From: Tessaracoccus antarcticus
GTDB lineage: Bacteria > Actinomycetota > Actinomycetes > Propionibacteriales > Propionibacteriaceae
NCBI RefSeq assembly: GCF_003688855.1
Contig: NZ_REFW01000002.1
Coordinates: 496,001-560,000, forward strand
DNA: 64,000 nucleotides
Direction: 5' to 3'
Under the pieces are notes generated by a model. That model was not told where the DNA came from. It saw only the letters and a program-made list of their open reading frames with translations, and did no database searches. Positions 1 through 9,957 of the stretch are shown piece by piece (within the stretch, counting starts at the first letter, position 1; every line of letters begins with the position of its first letter). The translations under genes and the position numbers were made by a program.

Positions 1-18
1 GCTCTGATCAGGTATAAA

Positions 19-38
19 CGCCTGTCAGGGCGGTTTTT
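19..38 (+). terminator. Weak terminator-like hairpin at the window edge
   Basis: A short GC stem (CGCC at 19-22 pairing with GGCG at 29-32, six-base loop) is followed by GG and five T at 34-38. This looks like a small intrinsic terminator for a gene left of the window. The stem is only 4 bp, so it is a weak call. Confidence 0.3.
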
Positions 39-178
39 CATGTCATGCGAAAGCGCTGGAAAGTTCTCGATGCGGAAGGCTCGCCATGACCTGCTCACAC
101 CCATCGCGACCCCGCGGACAGGCGATGCGGGACCTCATGCGACGATGACGCCCATGTGCATGAACAAAGGCGGGGGCC

Positions 179-646
179 ATGTCGACTGACAACGCGAAGA
201 GCAGTTGGTGGAGAAGCAAGGCAGCGGTCGGTGCTGCTGCCGCCCTGGTGGGGTTGACTGCAGGAGTGGGACTCGGCGGTGAACCCAGCGAGGCTGCGCC
301 GCCGCCGGTGGTGTCAACCGTCACAATGACGCCGGCGCCCGTGACGGCCACCGCCACAACGACAGCGACAGCGACTCTCACCGTTACCACCACAGCGACA
401 AAGACTGCGACGGCGATTACCACGGTGAGTGCTCCCGTTGTGACAGCACTGGTGACTGTGACTGCTGCGGCGTTGCCGCCTGCGCAGGTCGCGGCTCAGC
501 CCACACCACAAGCGCAGCCGAAGACCGATGCGTACTACAAGAACTGCACTGCCGCCCGTTCGGCGGGAGTGGCCCCTCTCCATCGAGGGGACCCGGGCTA
601 CAGGGCCGGGCTCGACAGGGACGACGACGGGGTCGCCTGCGAGTAG
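179..646 (+). CDS. Secreted or membrane-anchored excalibur-domain protein
   Basis: 155 residues. Residues about 15-35 are a hydrophobic Ala/Gly/Leu-rich segment, a signal peptide or N-terminal anchor. Residues 45-90 are a low-complexity linker made almost entirely of Thr, Ala and Val. The C-terminal 37 residues (YYKNC ... DRDDDGVACE) match the excalibur domain, a short extracellular module with a DxDxDGxxCE calcium-loop-like motif and two conserved cysteines, common on surface proteins of Gram-positive bacteria. The Thr-rich stretch probably serves as an extended, possibly O-glycosylated spacer (inference). The start at 179 is the first ATG in frame and sits just after a G-rich stretch. It is the only plus-strand gene at this end and lies tail to tail with blh. 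Its function is unknown beyond a cell-surface role. Confidence 0.8.
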   Translation: MSTDNAKSSWWRSKAAVGAAAALVGLTAGVGLGGEPSEAAPPPVVSTVTMTPAPVTATATTTATATLTVTTTATKTATAITTVSAPVVTALVTVTAAALPPAQVAAQPTPQAQPKTDAYYKNCTAARSAGVAPLHRGDPGYRAGLDRDDDGVACE

Positions 647-680
647 TGGGTTCCCGGACGCGGTGACGCCCACCCCTCGC

Positions 681-1769
681 TCAGAGCGCCATCGCGGACC
701 CCGGGCCTGACGCCCGGCTCCACACTCCTTGCCGGAAGTCCATGTACGAAACGACGGCCACATGGGGGACCGTCAGTGCCGAGATGAGCACTAGGTAGGG
801 GGCCAGGACCGTTTCTGGATCACCGCCCTGAGGGGGAATCGCGCAGTAGATGGCGCCGAGGAAGAGGACTGCGATAGTCGTGATGGGGGCTGCATCCATG
901 GCGAACCGGCCCGCCACTTTCACCAACTGGCCGTGGCGCAGAAAGTGAGCACCCCGCGGGTCGAGAAGCTCCAGGCGCACGATGTGGCGAAGCGAATGCC
1001 ACAAACAGAAATAGAGACCGACGGTGAGAACGGGGGGCCCGAGGGCGAAGAACAGCGCCAGGACGACGGTCTCCATCTGATCATGAGCCCACGCACCCCG
1101 CTCGACGTGGGTCCGCGAGGTGCGCCACGTCGCCAGTGCTGTGGCGAGCACCACCAGGGCGTACACGATTCCAACGACGCCGCGACCAGTTGCATCGAGT
1201 CCCATGAAGGTCGACGAAAAGGACTGCTGTCCGAACAGCGCGATGGTGCCCAGGCGCACCCGCTCGTATGTGTCGGGGTGGAACAGGAGCGGCACGAGCA
1301 TTGGCAGCCCGCCACGGACAAGGACCGTGCCGGCGCGCAGCAGGCGTGGTTGCAGCCGACCCCGGTGAGCCTCCGCGAGATCAATCCAGAGATCACCCTG
1401 ACCCCAGTGGAACCAGGTGAGAGCAATGAATCCCACGAACGCGGTGGCAGGGGCGACCCTCCACATCAGGAGGACAACTACAGCAAGGACAAGGTAGACG
1501 ATGGCGACCGTGGCGATCGACGCCACGGTGGGACGCCGACCCGCCAATCGTGCTGGCACGAGGTGATCAAGGGCACCATGAGGCAACCCCAGAACGAGGA
1601 CACTCACCGCGAACGGGGCGATCACCACCCACGCTGGTAGGTCCGGTGTGGTCGAGAAGAACATGGCCAACACCACGAAGGCGATGCTGACCGGCGTGAA
1701 CACACGTCGTCGAAATGATCCCATATCGAAGGTGTGGCTCATGTCTGTCACCGCTCGTGCCGCAGCCAT
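681..1769 (-). CDS. blh: Brp/Blh-family beta-carotene 15,15'-dioxygenase (retinal synthesis)
   Basis: 362-residue multi-pass membrane protein of the Brp/Blh family, which cleaves beta-carotene with O2 into two molecules of retinal, the rhodopsin chromophore. Iron-ligand histidines appear in the expected motifs: PHGALDH (H64, H68), WFHWGQGD (H121) and WHSLRH (H258, H262); H336 is also in a membrane segment. I chose the ATG at 1769 because GGGAGA lies six bases upstream and the family similarity begins after it; an upstream in-frame extension of 57 codons is Arg/Ser-rich and unlike the family. It lies 179 bp downstream of the rhodopsin gene on the same strand, so the two probably form one transcription unit. 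No carotenoid genes (crtE, B, I, Y) are in the window, so beta-carotene must come from elsewhere in the genome. Confidence 0.92.
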   Translation of the reverse strand: MAAARAVTDMSHTFDMGSFRRRVFTPVSIAFVVLAMFFSTTPDLPAWVVIAPFAVSVLVLGLPHGALDHLVPARLAGRRPTVASIATVAIVYLVLAVVVLLMWRVAPATAFVGFIALTWFHWGQGDLWIDLAEAHRGRLQPRLLRAGTVLVRGGLPMLVPLLFHPDTYERVRLGTIALFGQQSFSSTFMGLDATGRGVVGIVYALVVLATALATWRTSRTHVERGAWAHDQMETVVLALFFALGPPVLTVGLYFCLWHSLRHIVRLELLDPRGAHFLRHGQLVKVAGRFAMDAAPITTIAVLFLGAIYCAIPPQGGDPETVLAPYLVLISALTVPHVAVVSYMDFRQGVWSRASGPGSAMAL

Positions 1770-1948
1770 GGATCTCCCTTTGCAGTGACGACGTTGACGT
1801 GCTGCAGACGCAGTGTTCTCGGGGAGTGAGAAGTATTGCCCGCTCCATTGGATTCTCGTCCGGGATACACGTGCCGCTGTGCAGTATTCGGCAAACATTG
1901 AGTGGCGCCCTGCTGCCCTACTCGGGTCGCAGGACGCCACTGTTCTGC

Positions 1949-2737
1949 CTACGACGTAGCAACAACAGGTTGTGCGCTCGGGACGAGTCGCTCGAGTTCA
2001 GACTTGCGCTTGGCGATCAGGAAGATCACCAACCCGTACCCCGCCTTGGCCGTGAGGTCCGCGACGGCATAGCCGATGTTCTCCAACGCCAACGCCAGAC
2101 CGGTGTTGCCCAGCAGGATCGGGAAGAGGTAGGCGATCGGGTAGAACATCCACGTCGCCACCAAGGCCACCCGGACCACCCGGAACAGCGGCTGGACCTC
2201 GATGGGCTGGTCCTGGATGACCTTGCTCACCTCGCCAAAGAGGACGAACAGGATGTAGACGAAGGGGATCATCGCCAGGCCCCACCACAGCCACTGGGTG
2301 GCCACATCTGTTGACAACTCACCGGGATACCCCAGGGCGATCATCGCGAAGGCCGCGGGAACCAGTCGGTAGAGCAGGCTACGTCGCCTCGCGGAGACCA
2401 GGCCCATCACCAGGATCAGTTCGACGACCAGCAGGGGAACTGTGATGATCCAGTCCATGTAGCGGTAGGCCTCGTTGAAGATCTCGCCTGAAGGTGTGGC
2501 AACACCCCCAGCGACCCCGTAGGCACTCTTGAAGGACTCGAAGATGCGGAAGTAGTGATAGGCGGCGATCACCACCACGACGCCACACACGGTGACCGAG
2601 GTGCGGTATGCCCGCGCCACGTCACGACGAGAGACAAGGAAGAAGACCGCAGCACCAAGGAACGAGGCAAAAACCAGAGAGAACGCATTCTCGATCACAG
2701 AAAAAGTGGTCGACGAAATGTCGGGCAAATCAACCAT
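1949..2737 (-). CDS. Proton-pumping microbial rhodopsin (proteorhodopsin/xanthorhodopsin/actinorhodopsin type)
   Basis: 262 residues with seven hydrophobic helices. Helix G carries the retinal Schiff-base lysine K231 in ADLTAK, with its counter-ion partner D227. Helix C reads RYMDWIITVPLLVVE, giving D95-T99-E106: the DTE signature of outward proton pumps, with D95 as acceptor and E106 as donor. H61 in AAYHYF matches the conserved histidine of proteorhodopsins. The spectral-tuning residue eight after D95 is Leu (L103), the green-absorbing state. G153 in WWGLAMIPF may match the glycine that opens the carotenoid-antenna window in xanthorhodopsin, but I could not align it. The start is the ATG at 2737, with GGAAAGG eight bases upstream. 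blh follows on the same strand. The expected role is a light-driven proton motive force in the cytoplasmic membrane. Confidence 0.95.
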   Translation of the reverse strand: MVDLPDISSTTFSVIENAFSLVFASFLGAAVFFLVSRRDVARAYRTSVTVCGVVVVIAAYHYFRIFESFKSAYGVAGGVATPSGEIFNEAYRYMDWIITVPLLVVELILVMGLVSARRRSLLYRLVPAAFAMIALGYPGELSTDVATQWLWWGLAMIPFVYILFVLFGEVSKVIQDQPIEVQPLFRVVRVALVATWMFYPIAYLFPILLGNTGLALALENIGYAVADLTAKAGYGLVIFLIAKRKSELERLVPSAQPVVATS

Positions 2738-2738
2738 T

Positions 2739-2795
2739 TCACAAGCCTTTCCAACAATGGATAGATGGACTGAATACAGCAGGTTTCATCGTCAT
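2739..2795 (-). CDS. Possible 18-codon leader peptide before the rhodopsin gene
   Basis: An 18-codon reading frame (MTM...WKGL) in the rhodopsin 5' leader ends in TGA one base before the rhodopsin ATG, in a position that would suit translational coupling. The rhodopsin ribosome-binding site lies inside its last codons. An unusually strong AGGAGG lies at 2813-2818, but it is 17 bases from this ATG, too far for a normal start. No known family. It may be chance. Confidence 0.25.
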   Translation of the reverse strand: MTMKPAVFSPSIHCWKGL

Positions 2796-3200
2796 GAACT
2801 GTTTTTCGGTCACCTCCTGAGATTGTCTTGGTGCGGACGGTACCAACAGGTACTTCGATGATGGAAATACTTATTGCAGACGATACACCTCCGCACAAGC
2901 GCCACGTCCTCGCTCCCCGGCGGTCACAAGGAGCGGGCGCGAACGACGAGCTGACCGGCGTCCCGGCGCTGTAGTCGGGGGGCCGGATGTCCCGCAGCGG
3001 GTGTGGACATTCCTGGAGCCATCTCAAGGGCCTGGACTTCGCGGGGATCGCCGTCGACCAGACTGGAGGGATGATCGACGTCGAGGACGGGTCCGCGGAG
3101 CGCTGAGCCAAGGGTCAGCGAGAGGTCGAGTTCGTCCGCCGCATCATGGCCGCCGTCAGTGTCGCGGTGCAGGCTCTTCGCCGCCTGTGGTGAACATGAT
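2796..3200. other. Non-coding interval upstream of the rhodopsin gene
   Basis: About 400 bp between the rhodopsin leader and the end of the ANTAR gene. I find no coding region with family resemblance. The interval should hold the rhodopsin-blh promoter on the minus strand; I could not pick a convincing -35/-10 pair. The perfect Shine-Dalgarno-like AGGAGG (minus strand, 2813-2818) is the most distinctive element and is not positioned for any recognised start codon. Confidence 0.4.
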
Positions 3201-4037
3201 TCAGGGCTTGGCTGCCCCGGAACCGTTGGGTGCAACGTGGCCTTCGGCCCGCCGGGCGCGGGCACCGCGGGCCGCTTCGTCCACGAGTCGCTCGGCCACG
3301 ACTGCCATTCTCGTGTTTTCCGACTGGCTGATTTCTCGAAGCCGGGCGAATGCCTCGTCGGTGCTGATGCCGGAGCGGCCCCGCAGCAGGCCAATGGCCT
3401 GATCGATGATGGGGCGTGAGGACAGCGCAGTCTCCAGCTGGAGTGTCAGCGCCTGGGCGCGTGCGAGGACCTGGGCGTTGTGCAGTGACACGGCAGCGGG
3501 TGCCGCGAACTGCTCACCGAGATGCGTTGCGCGGTCGTCGAAGGCATCCTTGTCGCGGGCATAGACGCTGATGGCACCGACCACCTTTCCAGGCACCAGC
3601 AGCGGCAGCGACAGCGCGCTGTGCACGCCGAGCCTCCCGACGCGGGGTCCGAAACGGGGCCACTGCTTTTCTCCACCCAGGGATCCGGACCGGAAGGTGC
3701 GGCCTTCGAGCGCCGCGGAGATGCAGGGCCCCTCGTTGAGCGTGACGTACTGGATCTCGTCGATCTCGGCGACGAACGGATGACTGGCGGCCAGGGCCTC
3801 CACGCGATGCCGTGAAGAATCCACTCGGAGCAGCGTCACTCCGGATCCATCAGCCCCGGGAATGGCGTGGACGGCGTACGTGGCCACCGATGCGAGGACG
3901 TCGTGGAGACCCTGCGCACCCATGACCAGACCAGCCAGATCAGCAAGGCTCGCGTGCAGATCAGCCTCGTCGCTGCTGCCCTCATCGGAAGTCCCAGGAA
4001 TCCGGGGTAACACGTTCTCGGGCGTCGGATGAGTCAT
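3201..4037 (-). CDS. GAF-ANTAR domain transcription antiterminator
   Basis: 278 residues. Residues about 30-180 form a GAF sensor domain, with the motif LNEGPC near 115 and a stretch typical of actinobacterial GAF-ANTAR proteins (LSLPLLVPGKVVGAISVYA). Residues about 190-255 form an ANTAR RNA-binding domain (RPIIDQAIGLLRGRSGISTDEAF...). ANTAR proteins bind paired short hairpins in nascent mRNA and prevent termination. The ATG at 4037 is preceded by GGAG at seven bases. It is transcribed divergently from the phosphoketolase/H+-ATPase operon with 335 bp between, which makes that operon a candidate target. The GAF ligand cannot be deduced. Signal input by ligand binding is an inference from the family. 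Confidence 0.88.
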   Translation of the reverse strand: MTHPTPENVLPRIPGTSDEGSSDEADLHASLADLAGLVMGAQGLHDVLASVATYAVHAIPGADGSGVTLLRVDSSRHRVEALAASHPFVAEIDEIQYVTLNEGPCISAALEGRTFRSGSLGGEKQWPRFGPRVGRLGVHSALSLPLLVPGKVVGAISVYARDKDAFDDRATHLGEQFAAPAAVSLHNAQVLARAQALTLQLETALSSRPIIDQAIGLLRGRSGISTDEAFARLREISQSENTRMAVVAERLVDEAARGARARRAEGHVAPNGSGAAKP

Positions 4038-4278
4038 GGTCGATCTCCGTCTGCACTGCGGCGGGTACGTGATCCCACCGCTGATTGAGTGTAGCGAAGG
4101 GGTAGAATTCAGGCACTGAGAGCATCAGCAAGTTCGGGAAGGGTCCGGCCGTCCGCCGCCGCACCCCAGGGGCATCGGCCTCGAACCCCCACACGTCGGT
4201 CACACCACGCCCGTGCAGGTTTCCCGGTTCGTCCACTGGCAGTTGAGCCAGACGCCCGTTCTTGGACACACCCGTTCA

Positions 4279-4310
4279 CGCCACATCATTCTCCTCTTGA
4301 TCGTGTGGCG
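4279..4310 (+). promoter_or_regulatory. Hairpin in the leader of the phosphoketolase operon; rest of the 4038-4372 gap
   Basis: The 335-bp divergent region 4038-4372 holds no coding sequence that I can support. Within it a stem of CGCCACA (4279-4285) pairs perfectly with TGTGGCG (4304-4310), and ATCA/TGAT inside extend the pairing. It lies 62 bp upstream of the xfp start. Because an ANTAR-type RNA-binding antiterminator is encoded next door, a leader hairpin is of interest, but it does not show the twin hexaloop ANTAR pattern clearly. Confidence 0.35.
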
Positions 4311-4372
4311 GTCGCATCGTGCCTGGTCCACCCACACTGCGCAATTCCCCACCCCACCCCAGGACTGATGCC

Positions 4373-6793
4373 ATGACCACCACCATCGCCCGGAAGTCGG
4401 TCCCGCCGACTCCACACCACACACCGTCGCTGAGCCCAGAAGAGTTGCACTCAATGAATGCCTACTGGCGTGCAGCCAACTATCTCGCGGTCGGCCAGAT
4501 CTACCTGTATGACAACCCCCTGCTGAAGCGACCCTTGGTGCTCTCGGATGTCAAACCCCTGGTGGTCGGCCACTGGGGCACGACGCCCGGCCAGAATTTC
4601 ATCTACGTCCACCTGAACCGGGTCATCAAGAAGCATGACCTTGACATGTTCTACATCGCCGGACCCGGGCACGGTGGGCCAGCGCTGGTGGCCAACACCT
4701 ACCTGGAGGGCAGCTACTCCGAGATCTACCCCGACGTCAGCCAGGACGAAGCCGGTCTGAAGAAGCTGTTCACGCAGTTCTCCTTCCCCGGGGGCATCTC
4801 CAGCCACGTCGCGCCCACCACACCGGGCTCCATCCATGAGGGCGGCGAGCTCGGATACTCACTCAGCCACGCATTCGGTGCCGCCTTCGACAATCCCGAC
4901 CTGATCGTCGCCTGCGTAATCGGTGATGGTGAGGCTGAGACCGGACCGCTGGCCACGGCATGGCAGTCCACGAAGTTCCTCAACCCGGTCACCGACGGTG
5001 CGGTGGTTCCCATCCTCCACCTCAACGGGTACAAGATCAGCAACCCCACCATCCTGTCCCGCATCGAGCACGAAGAGCTGGACCAGTTCCTGCGTGGTTG
5101 CGGTTGGGACCCTCGCTATGTGGAGGGGGACGACCCGGAAACCATGCACGAACTGATGGCGTCGGTGGTCGACGACACCATCGAGGCCGTGCGCGCCATC
5201 CAACTCGACGCGCGCACCAGCGGCGATACGTCCCGACCGCGATGGCCAATGATCGTACTGCGATCACCCAAGGGCTGGACGGGGCCGAAGGTGGTCGACG
5301 GTCTACCGAACGAGGGCACTTTCCGCTCCCACCAGGTGCCGCTGTTGGTGGATGAGGCCCATCCCGGGAACGTTGAACATCTCGAGACCTGGATGCGGAG
5401 CTACAAGCCGGAGGAGTTGTTCGACGCCGACGGGCACCTGCTGCCCGAACTGTCGACGCTCGCCCCGACGGGCCACCGCCGGATGGGCTCCAACCCCCAC
5501 ACCAACGGTGGCTTGTTGCTGCGTGACCTTCGGATGCCCGATTTTCGGGAACACGCAGTGGAGATTCCCGCACCCGGTGCCGTGGAGGCGAGTGACACCT
5601 CCGTGCTGGGGCAATTTCTGCGGGACGTCGTCACCCTGAACCAGCACCGCCACAACTTGCGGATCTTCGGCCCGGACGAGACGTTGTCCAACAAACTCGG
5701 CGCCGTGTTCGAGGTGACCGACCGCCAGTGGGAGGCCCGTACCGTCGACACCGATGAATTTTTGGCCCCCTCCGGGCGGGTGCTGGATTCGATGCTGTCG
5801 GAGCACCAGTCGCAGGGCTGGCTGGAGGGATATCTGCTCACCGGGCGCCACGGTCTGTTCAACTGCTACGAAGCGTTCATCCACATCGTCGACTCCATGT
5901 TCAACCAGCACGCCAAGTGGCTCAAGATCACCAAGGCGCTCCCCTGGCGACGCGACATTTCCTCGCTGAACTACCTGTTGGCCTCCCACGTCTGGCAGCA
6001 GGACCACAACGGCTTCACCCACCAGGACCCGGGCTTCCTGGACCACGTCGTGAACAAGAAGGCCGACATCGTCCGGGTCTACCTCCCGCCGGATGCCAAC
6101 TGCCTGCTCTCGGTTGCGGACCACTGCCTCCGGAGCCGTCACTACGTCAACGTGATCGTCGCCGGCAAGCACGCCATGCCCCAGTGGCTCACCATGGACG
6201 AGGCGGAAGTGCACTGCACCAAGGGCATCGGGATCTGGGAGTGGGCAAGCAACGACCACGGGTCCGAACCCGACATCGTCCTGGCCTGCTGCGGGGACAC
6301 CCCGACCCTGGAAGTGCTGGCCGCCGTGTCGATCCTGCGCGAGCACCTGCCCGAGTTGAAGGTCAGGGTCGTCAATGTCGTGGACCTCATGAAGCTGCAG
6401 TCAGAGAGCGAGCACCCGCACGGCCTGTCCGACAGCGACTACGACTCATTGTTCACCAAGGACAAGCACATCGTGTTCGCGTTCCACGGATATCCCACCC
6501 TGATCCACCGCCTTACCTACCGACGGACCAATCGCAACCTGCACGTGCGCGGCTACAACGAGGAAGGCACCATCACCACTGCCTTCGACATGCGGGTACA
6601 GAACCGGCTGGACCGCTTTCACCTGGTGCAGGACGTCATCGATCGGCTTCCACAGCTCGGCGCCACCGGCGACTACCTCAAACAAGCGATGGCAGACAAG
6701 CTCATCACCCACAACCTCTACATCAACAAGCACGGCAAGGACCTTCCTGAGATCCGTGACTGGATGTGGGAGACCGACAGGGGTCAGAAATGA
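4373..6793 (+). CDS. xfp: Phosphoketolase (xylulose-5-phosphate/fructose-6-phosphate)
   Basis: 806 residues, normal length for bacterial phosphoketolase. It is a thiamine-diphosphate enzyme that splits xylulose-5-P or fructose-6-P with phosphate into acetyl-phosphate plus glyceraldehyde-3-P or erythrose-4-P. Family motifs are clear: [36 protein letters not shown] and the cofactor motif [14 protein letters not shown]. The start is set at the ATG at 4373 (MTTTIARKS) with AGGA upstream; an in-frame GTG at 4319 would add 18 Pro-rich residues with no ribosome-binding site. Its TGA overlaps the ATG of the H+-ATPase (ATGA), so the two are translationally coupled. It begins a four-gene operon. Acetyl-phosphate gives ATP through acetate kinase, which is not encoded here. 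Confidence 0.96.
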   Translation: MTTTIARKSVPPTPHHTPSLSPEELHSMNAYWRAANYLAVGQIYLYDNPLLKRPLVLSDVKPLVVGHWGTTPGQNFIYVHLNRVIKKHDLDMFYIAGPGHGGPALVANTYLEGSYSEIYPDVSQDEAGLKKLFTQFSFPGGISSHVAPTTPGSIHEGGELGYSLSHAFGAAFDNPDLIVACVIGDGEAETGPLATAWQSTKFLNPVTDGAVVPILHLNGYKISNPTILSRIEHEELDQFLRGCGWDPRYVEGDDPETMHELMASVVDDTIEAVRAIQLDARTSGDTSRPRWPMIVLRSPKGWTGPKVVDGLPNEGTFRSHQVPLLVDEAHPGNVEHLETWMRSYKPEELFDADGHLLPELSTLAPTGHRRMGSNPHTNGGLLLRDLRMPDFREHAVEIPAPGAVEASDTSVLGQFLRDVVTLNQHRHNLRIFGPDETLSNKLGAVFEVTDRQWEARTVDTDEFLAPSGRVLDSMLSEHQSQGWLEGYLLTGRHGLFNCYEAFIHIVDSMFNQHAKWLKITKALPWRRDISSLNYLLASHVWQQDHNGFTHQDPGFLDHVVNKKADIVRVYLPPDANCLLSVADHCLRSRHYVNVIVAGKHAMPQWLTMDEAEVHCTKGIGIWEWASNDHGSEPDIVLACCGDTPTLEVLAAVSILREHLPELKVRVVNVVDLMKLQSESEHPHGLSDSDYDSLFTKDKHIVFAFHGYPTLIHRLTYRRTNRNLHVRGYNEEGTITTAFDMRVQNRLDRFHLVQDVIDRLPQLGATGDYLKQAMADKLITHNLYINKHGKDLPEIRDWMWETDRGQK

Positions 6794-9312
6794 CACCTCA
6801 CGCCCCGGCCAGCCCGGCCGCCCCTGCGACAACGCACGATGCGGCAGCCAGCCTGACGACGATGCCCCTGGCCGAGGTGGAGAAGCAACTGGAGACCTCG
6901 GCTGACGGCCTGAGCGCGACGGAGGCGGCCAAGCGGCTGGAGCAGTACGGCCCCAATGAGATCGCCGAGCACCACACCAACGCACTGCTCACGTTCTTGT
7001 CCTACTTCTGGGGCCCGATCCCGTGGATGATCGAGGTGGCCGTCATCCTCTCGGGGGTCGTGGGGCACTGGGCCGACTTCTTCATCATTCTGGTGCTGCT
7101 GTTGGCCAATGCACTGGTCGGATTCCTCGAGGAACGCCAGGCCGGTAACGCTATCGAGGCGTTGCGCGGCAAGCTCGCCGTCACGGCCCGGGTGAGACGA
7201 GACGCCGCATGGGTCACCCCCGCTGCCCGCGACCTGGTGCCGGGGGACGTCATCCGCCTCCGGTTGGGCGACATCGTCCCCGCCGATGCCCGACTCCTGG
7301 AGGGCGACGAGATCGAGGTTGACCAGTCCGCTCTCACCGGCGAGTCGTTGCCCATCACGTGTGCTGCCGGGAATCCCGTGTACTCCGGGTCCATCATCCG
7401 CAGGGGCGAGATCGGCGCTCTGGTCTATGCCACGGGCACCCACACCTACTTCGGAAAGACAGCCGAACTCGTGCAGGATGCCCACACCGTCAGCCATTTC
7501 CAGAAGGCCGTGCTGAAGATCGGCAACTACCTCATCATCCTCGCGGCAGGCTTCGTTGCCGTGATCATCGTGGTGTCCCTGCTCCGCGGAAACCCCGTCG
7601 TGACCACCCTGCAGTTCGCGCTCGTCCTGACAGTGGCGGCAATCCCCGTCGCGATGCCGACCGTGCTGTCGGTGACGATGGCTGTGGGCGCTCGTCTGCT
7701 GGCCGCCAAACAGGCCATCGTCTCCAAGCTCGTGGCCATCGAGGAGCTCGCCGGGGTCGACATCCTCTGCGCCGACAAGACAGGCACCCTGACCCGCAAC
7801 ACCCTGACGCTGGGTGAACCGTTCTGCGCCGAAGGAATCACGGCTGCCGAGGTGACCACCGCTGGGGCGCTGGCCTCCCGGGCCGACGACGACGACCCCA
7901 TCGATCTCGCCGTCCTGGGTGGGCTGAGCGACGCAGACGATCTCCAGAGCTACACCGTGACGCACTTCGTGCCCTTTGACCCGGTCCACAAGCGCACCGA
8001 GGCCACCGTCACCGCGGGCGACGAGGCCTCGTTCAAAGTCAGCAAGGGCGCACCCCAGGTGATCCTGGCGTTGGCGGCCGACGCCGCCGCGATCGCCCCC
8101 ACCGTCAACGGGGCCGTCAACGACTTCGCCGCACGTGGTTTCCGCTCCCTCGGTGTGGCGCGAGCAGAGGATGGTGGCAACTGGCATTTCCTGGGTGTGT
8201 TGCCGCTGTTCGACCCACCGCGCGAGGACGCAGCCTCCACCATCGCGACCGCCCAGGCCATGGGCGTGAGGGTGAAGATGGTGACAGGTGACGCCCTGGC
8301 CATCGCCAAGGAGACGGCCACCAAGGTTGGTCTGAACAGCAGCATCCTCGACGCCGCCGGTCTCGGCGACTCGAAAAAAACCGAGGACGAGGCGACAGGA
8401 CAGGCCATCGAGAAGGCCGACGGCTTCGCCCAGGTTTTCCCCGAACACAAGTACCACATCGTCGACGTCCTCCAACAGCGCGGACACATCGTCGGGATGA
8501 CGGGCGACGGCGTCAATGACGCCCCCGCACTCAAGAAGGCGGACTGTGGCATCGCGGTGTCCGGCGCCACGGATGCCGCTCGTGCAGCCGCCTCGATCGT
8601 CCTCCTCACCCCCGGGTTGTCGGTGATCATCGACGCCATCAAGGAGAGCCGCAAGATCTTCCAGCGGATGAACAGCTACGCCACCTATCGCATCGCCGAG
8701 ACGCTGCGGGTTCTGCTGTTCGTGACGCTGGCCATCCTCGTGTTCAACGTTTTTCCGGTCACCGCGATCATGATCGTGATGCTGGCGCTGCTCAACGACG
8801 GCGCGATCCTCTCGATCGCCTACGACAACGTTGTGTACCGAAGCCAACCTGAGGCCTGGAACATGAAGACGGTGCTGGGGATCGCCACCGTGCTGGGCGT
8901 CGTCGGTCCGATCGCGGCCTTCGGGCTTTTCTACCTCGGCGAGAAGGTATTCCACCTCGAGCATCCCCAACTGCAGACGATGATGTACCTCATGCTGTCG
9001 GTCGCCGGGCACCTCACCATCTTCCTCACACGCACCCGGGGGCCCTTCTGGTCCATCCGCCCTGCGCGGATCCTGGTGTTGGCAGTGCTCGGCACCCAGA
9101 TCGTCGCCACCCTCATCGCCGTCTACGGTCTGTTCATGACCCCCCTGGGGTGGGGATGGGCGGCCCTGGTCTGGGGTTACGCGATTGTCTGGGCCCTGCT
9201 CAGCGACCGCATCAAGCTTCTGGCGTACCGGATCCTCGACCCGGTGCCCGCCCCCAAGCCGTCACCTGTGAACAGCGGCACACAGGCCGCCGGAGGAAAG
9301 GACAACGCATGA
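6790..9312 (+). CDS. Plasma-membrane-type P-type H+-transporting ATPase (P3A)
   Basis: 840 residues. It exports protons at the expense of ATP. The landmarks of a P-type ATPase are present: TGES (183-186), the phosphorylated DKTGTLT (D329) and GDGVND (572-577), with two N-terminal helix pairs and six C-terminal helices. The M6 motif LALLNDGAI carries D670, which matches the proton-binding Asp of plant and fungal H+-ATPases and separates this class from K+, Ca2+ or heavy-metal pumps. The fungal and plant C-terminal autoinhibitory tail is missing; the protein ends in a short Pro/Ala tail. The start ATG at 6790 overlaps the xfp stop. Next to a phosphoketolase it suggests pH homeostasis under acid-producing metabolism (inference). 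Confidence 0.93.
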   Translation: MTPHAPASPAAPATTHDAAASLTTMPLAEVEKQLETSADGLSATEAAKRLEQYGPNEIAEHHTNALLTFLSYFWGPIPWMIEVAVILSGVVGHWADFFIILVLLLANALVGFLEERQAGNAIEALRGKLAVTARVRRDAAWVTPAARDLVPGDVIRLRLGDIVPADARLLEGDEIEVDQSALTGESLPITCAAGNPVYSGSIIRRGEIGALVYATGTHTYFGKTAELVQDAHTVSHFQKAVLKIGNYLIILAAGFVAVIIVVSLLRGNPVVTTLQFALVLTVAAIPVAMPTVLSVTMAVGARLLAAKQAIVSKLVAIEELAGVDILCADKTGTLTRNTLTLGEPFCAEGITAAEVTTAGALASRADDDDPIDLAVLGGLSDADDLQSYTVTHFVPFDPVHKRTEATVTAGDEASFKVSKGAPQVILALAADAAAIAPTVNGAVNDFAARGFRSLGVARAEDGGNWHFLGVLPLFDPPREDAASTIATAQAMGVRVKMVTGDALAIAKETATKVGLNSSILDAAGLGDSKKTEDEATGQAIEKADGFAQVFPEHKYHIVDVLQQRGHIVGMTGDGVNDAPALKKADCGIAVSGATDAARAAASIVLLTPGLSVIIDAIKESRKIFQRMNSYATYRIAETLRVLLFVTLAILVFNVFPVTAIMIVMLALLNDGAILSIAYDNVVYRSQPEAWNMKTVLGIATVLGVVGPIAAFGLFYLGEKVFHLEHPQLQTMMYLMLSVAGHLTIFLTRTRGPFWSIRPARILVLAVLGTQIVATLIAVYGLFMTPLGWGWAALVWGYAIVWALLSDRIKLLAYRILDPVPAPKPSPVNSGTQAAGGKDNA

Positions 9313-9944
9313 CCACTCAGGAGGTTCCCTACATGATCGGGGCCACGATCACTGGAGACGACGGCCCGTGTGGCACCCTGGACAGGGTGGTGCTCGACCC
9401 CGTCGTCAAGGCCGTCACCCACGTCGTGGTGAGGTCACCCCATCACCTCGGGTCACCCCGGCTGGTGCCGGTCGAACTCCTGGAACTCTTCAGCGAGGGA
9501 ACCGACCTTTTGCGGTTCCACGGCACGGTCGGGGACTTCTTCCGGTTGGCCATCGTCGAGGAGACCCATTTCATTGCAGCCCCGCCCGGTTTCAGCGACT
9601 ACGACCAGGCATTGCTGTGGCCCTACTTCGAGGGCAAGTCGGCACCCCCAAGCATGACCGGGATGGTCACTGAGGACCACCTTCCGATGGGCGAGGTGGA
9701 CATCCGACGCGGCGACACCGTCCACGCCACCGACGGCGAGATCGGTCTTGTGCAGGGACTCGTGGTCAATACCGCCAGCCACGTGACGCATCTCCTCCTC
9801 CAGGAAGGACATTTTTTCGGACGCAAGGAGGTCTCCATTCCCATCAGTGCCGTCACGAACATCTCGAACGGGGTCGAGCTGAGTATGTCGAGGGATCAGA
9901 TTCGTGACCTCCCCGCCGTTGAGCACGAGGGATCCGGCACATGA
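9309..9944 (+). CDS. PRC-barrel domain protein
   Basis: 211 residues with two PRC-barrel-like repeats: residues about 5-75 (GATITGDDGPCGTLDRVVLDP...) and about 130-195 (RGDTVHATDGEIGLVQGLVV...). PRC barrels are small beta-barrels of photosynthetic reaction-centre H subunits, RimM and many stress proteins. They bind proteins or RNA and have no known catalysis. The ATG at 9309 overlaps the ATPase TGA and has a strong GGAGGAAAGG upstream. The role is unknown; the operon position suggests it could modulate the pump or respond to the same signal. An in-frame upstream extension inside the ATPase gene was discarded. Confidence 0.8.
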   Translation: MTTQEVPYMIGATITGDDGPCGTLDRVVLDPVVKAVTHVVVRSPHHLGSPRLVPVELLELFSEGTDLLRFHGTVGDFFRLAIVEETHFIAAPPGFSDYDQALLWPYFEGKSAPPSMTGMVTEDHLPMGEVDIRRGDTVHATDGEIGLVQGLVVNTASHVTHLLLQEGHFFGRKEVSIPISAVTNISNGVELSMSRDQIRDLPAVEHEGSGT

Positions 9945-9957
9945 GACACGCAGTCAG

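Noticed and set aside
2695-3111. A 138-codon minus-strand frame upstream of the rhodopsin gene
   Set aside because: It overlaps the rhodopsin start out of frame, has no family resemblance, and its composition is not protein-like.
6784-9012. A long open frame (742 codons) antisense to the H+-ATPase
   Set aside because: It is the high-GC mirror of a well-supported gene, is His/Gly/Asp-rich with no family pattern, and lacks a ribosome-binding site.
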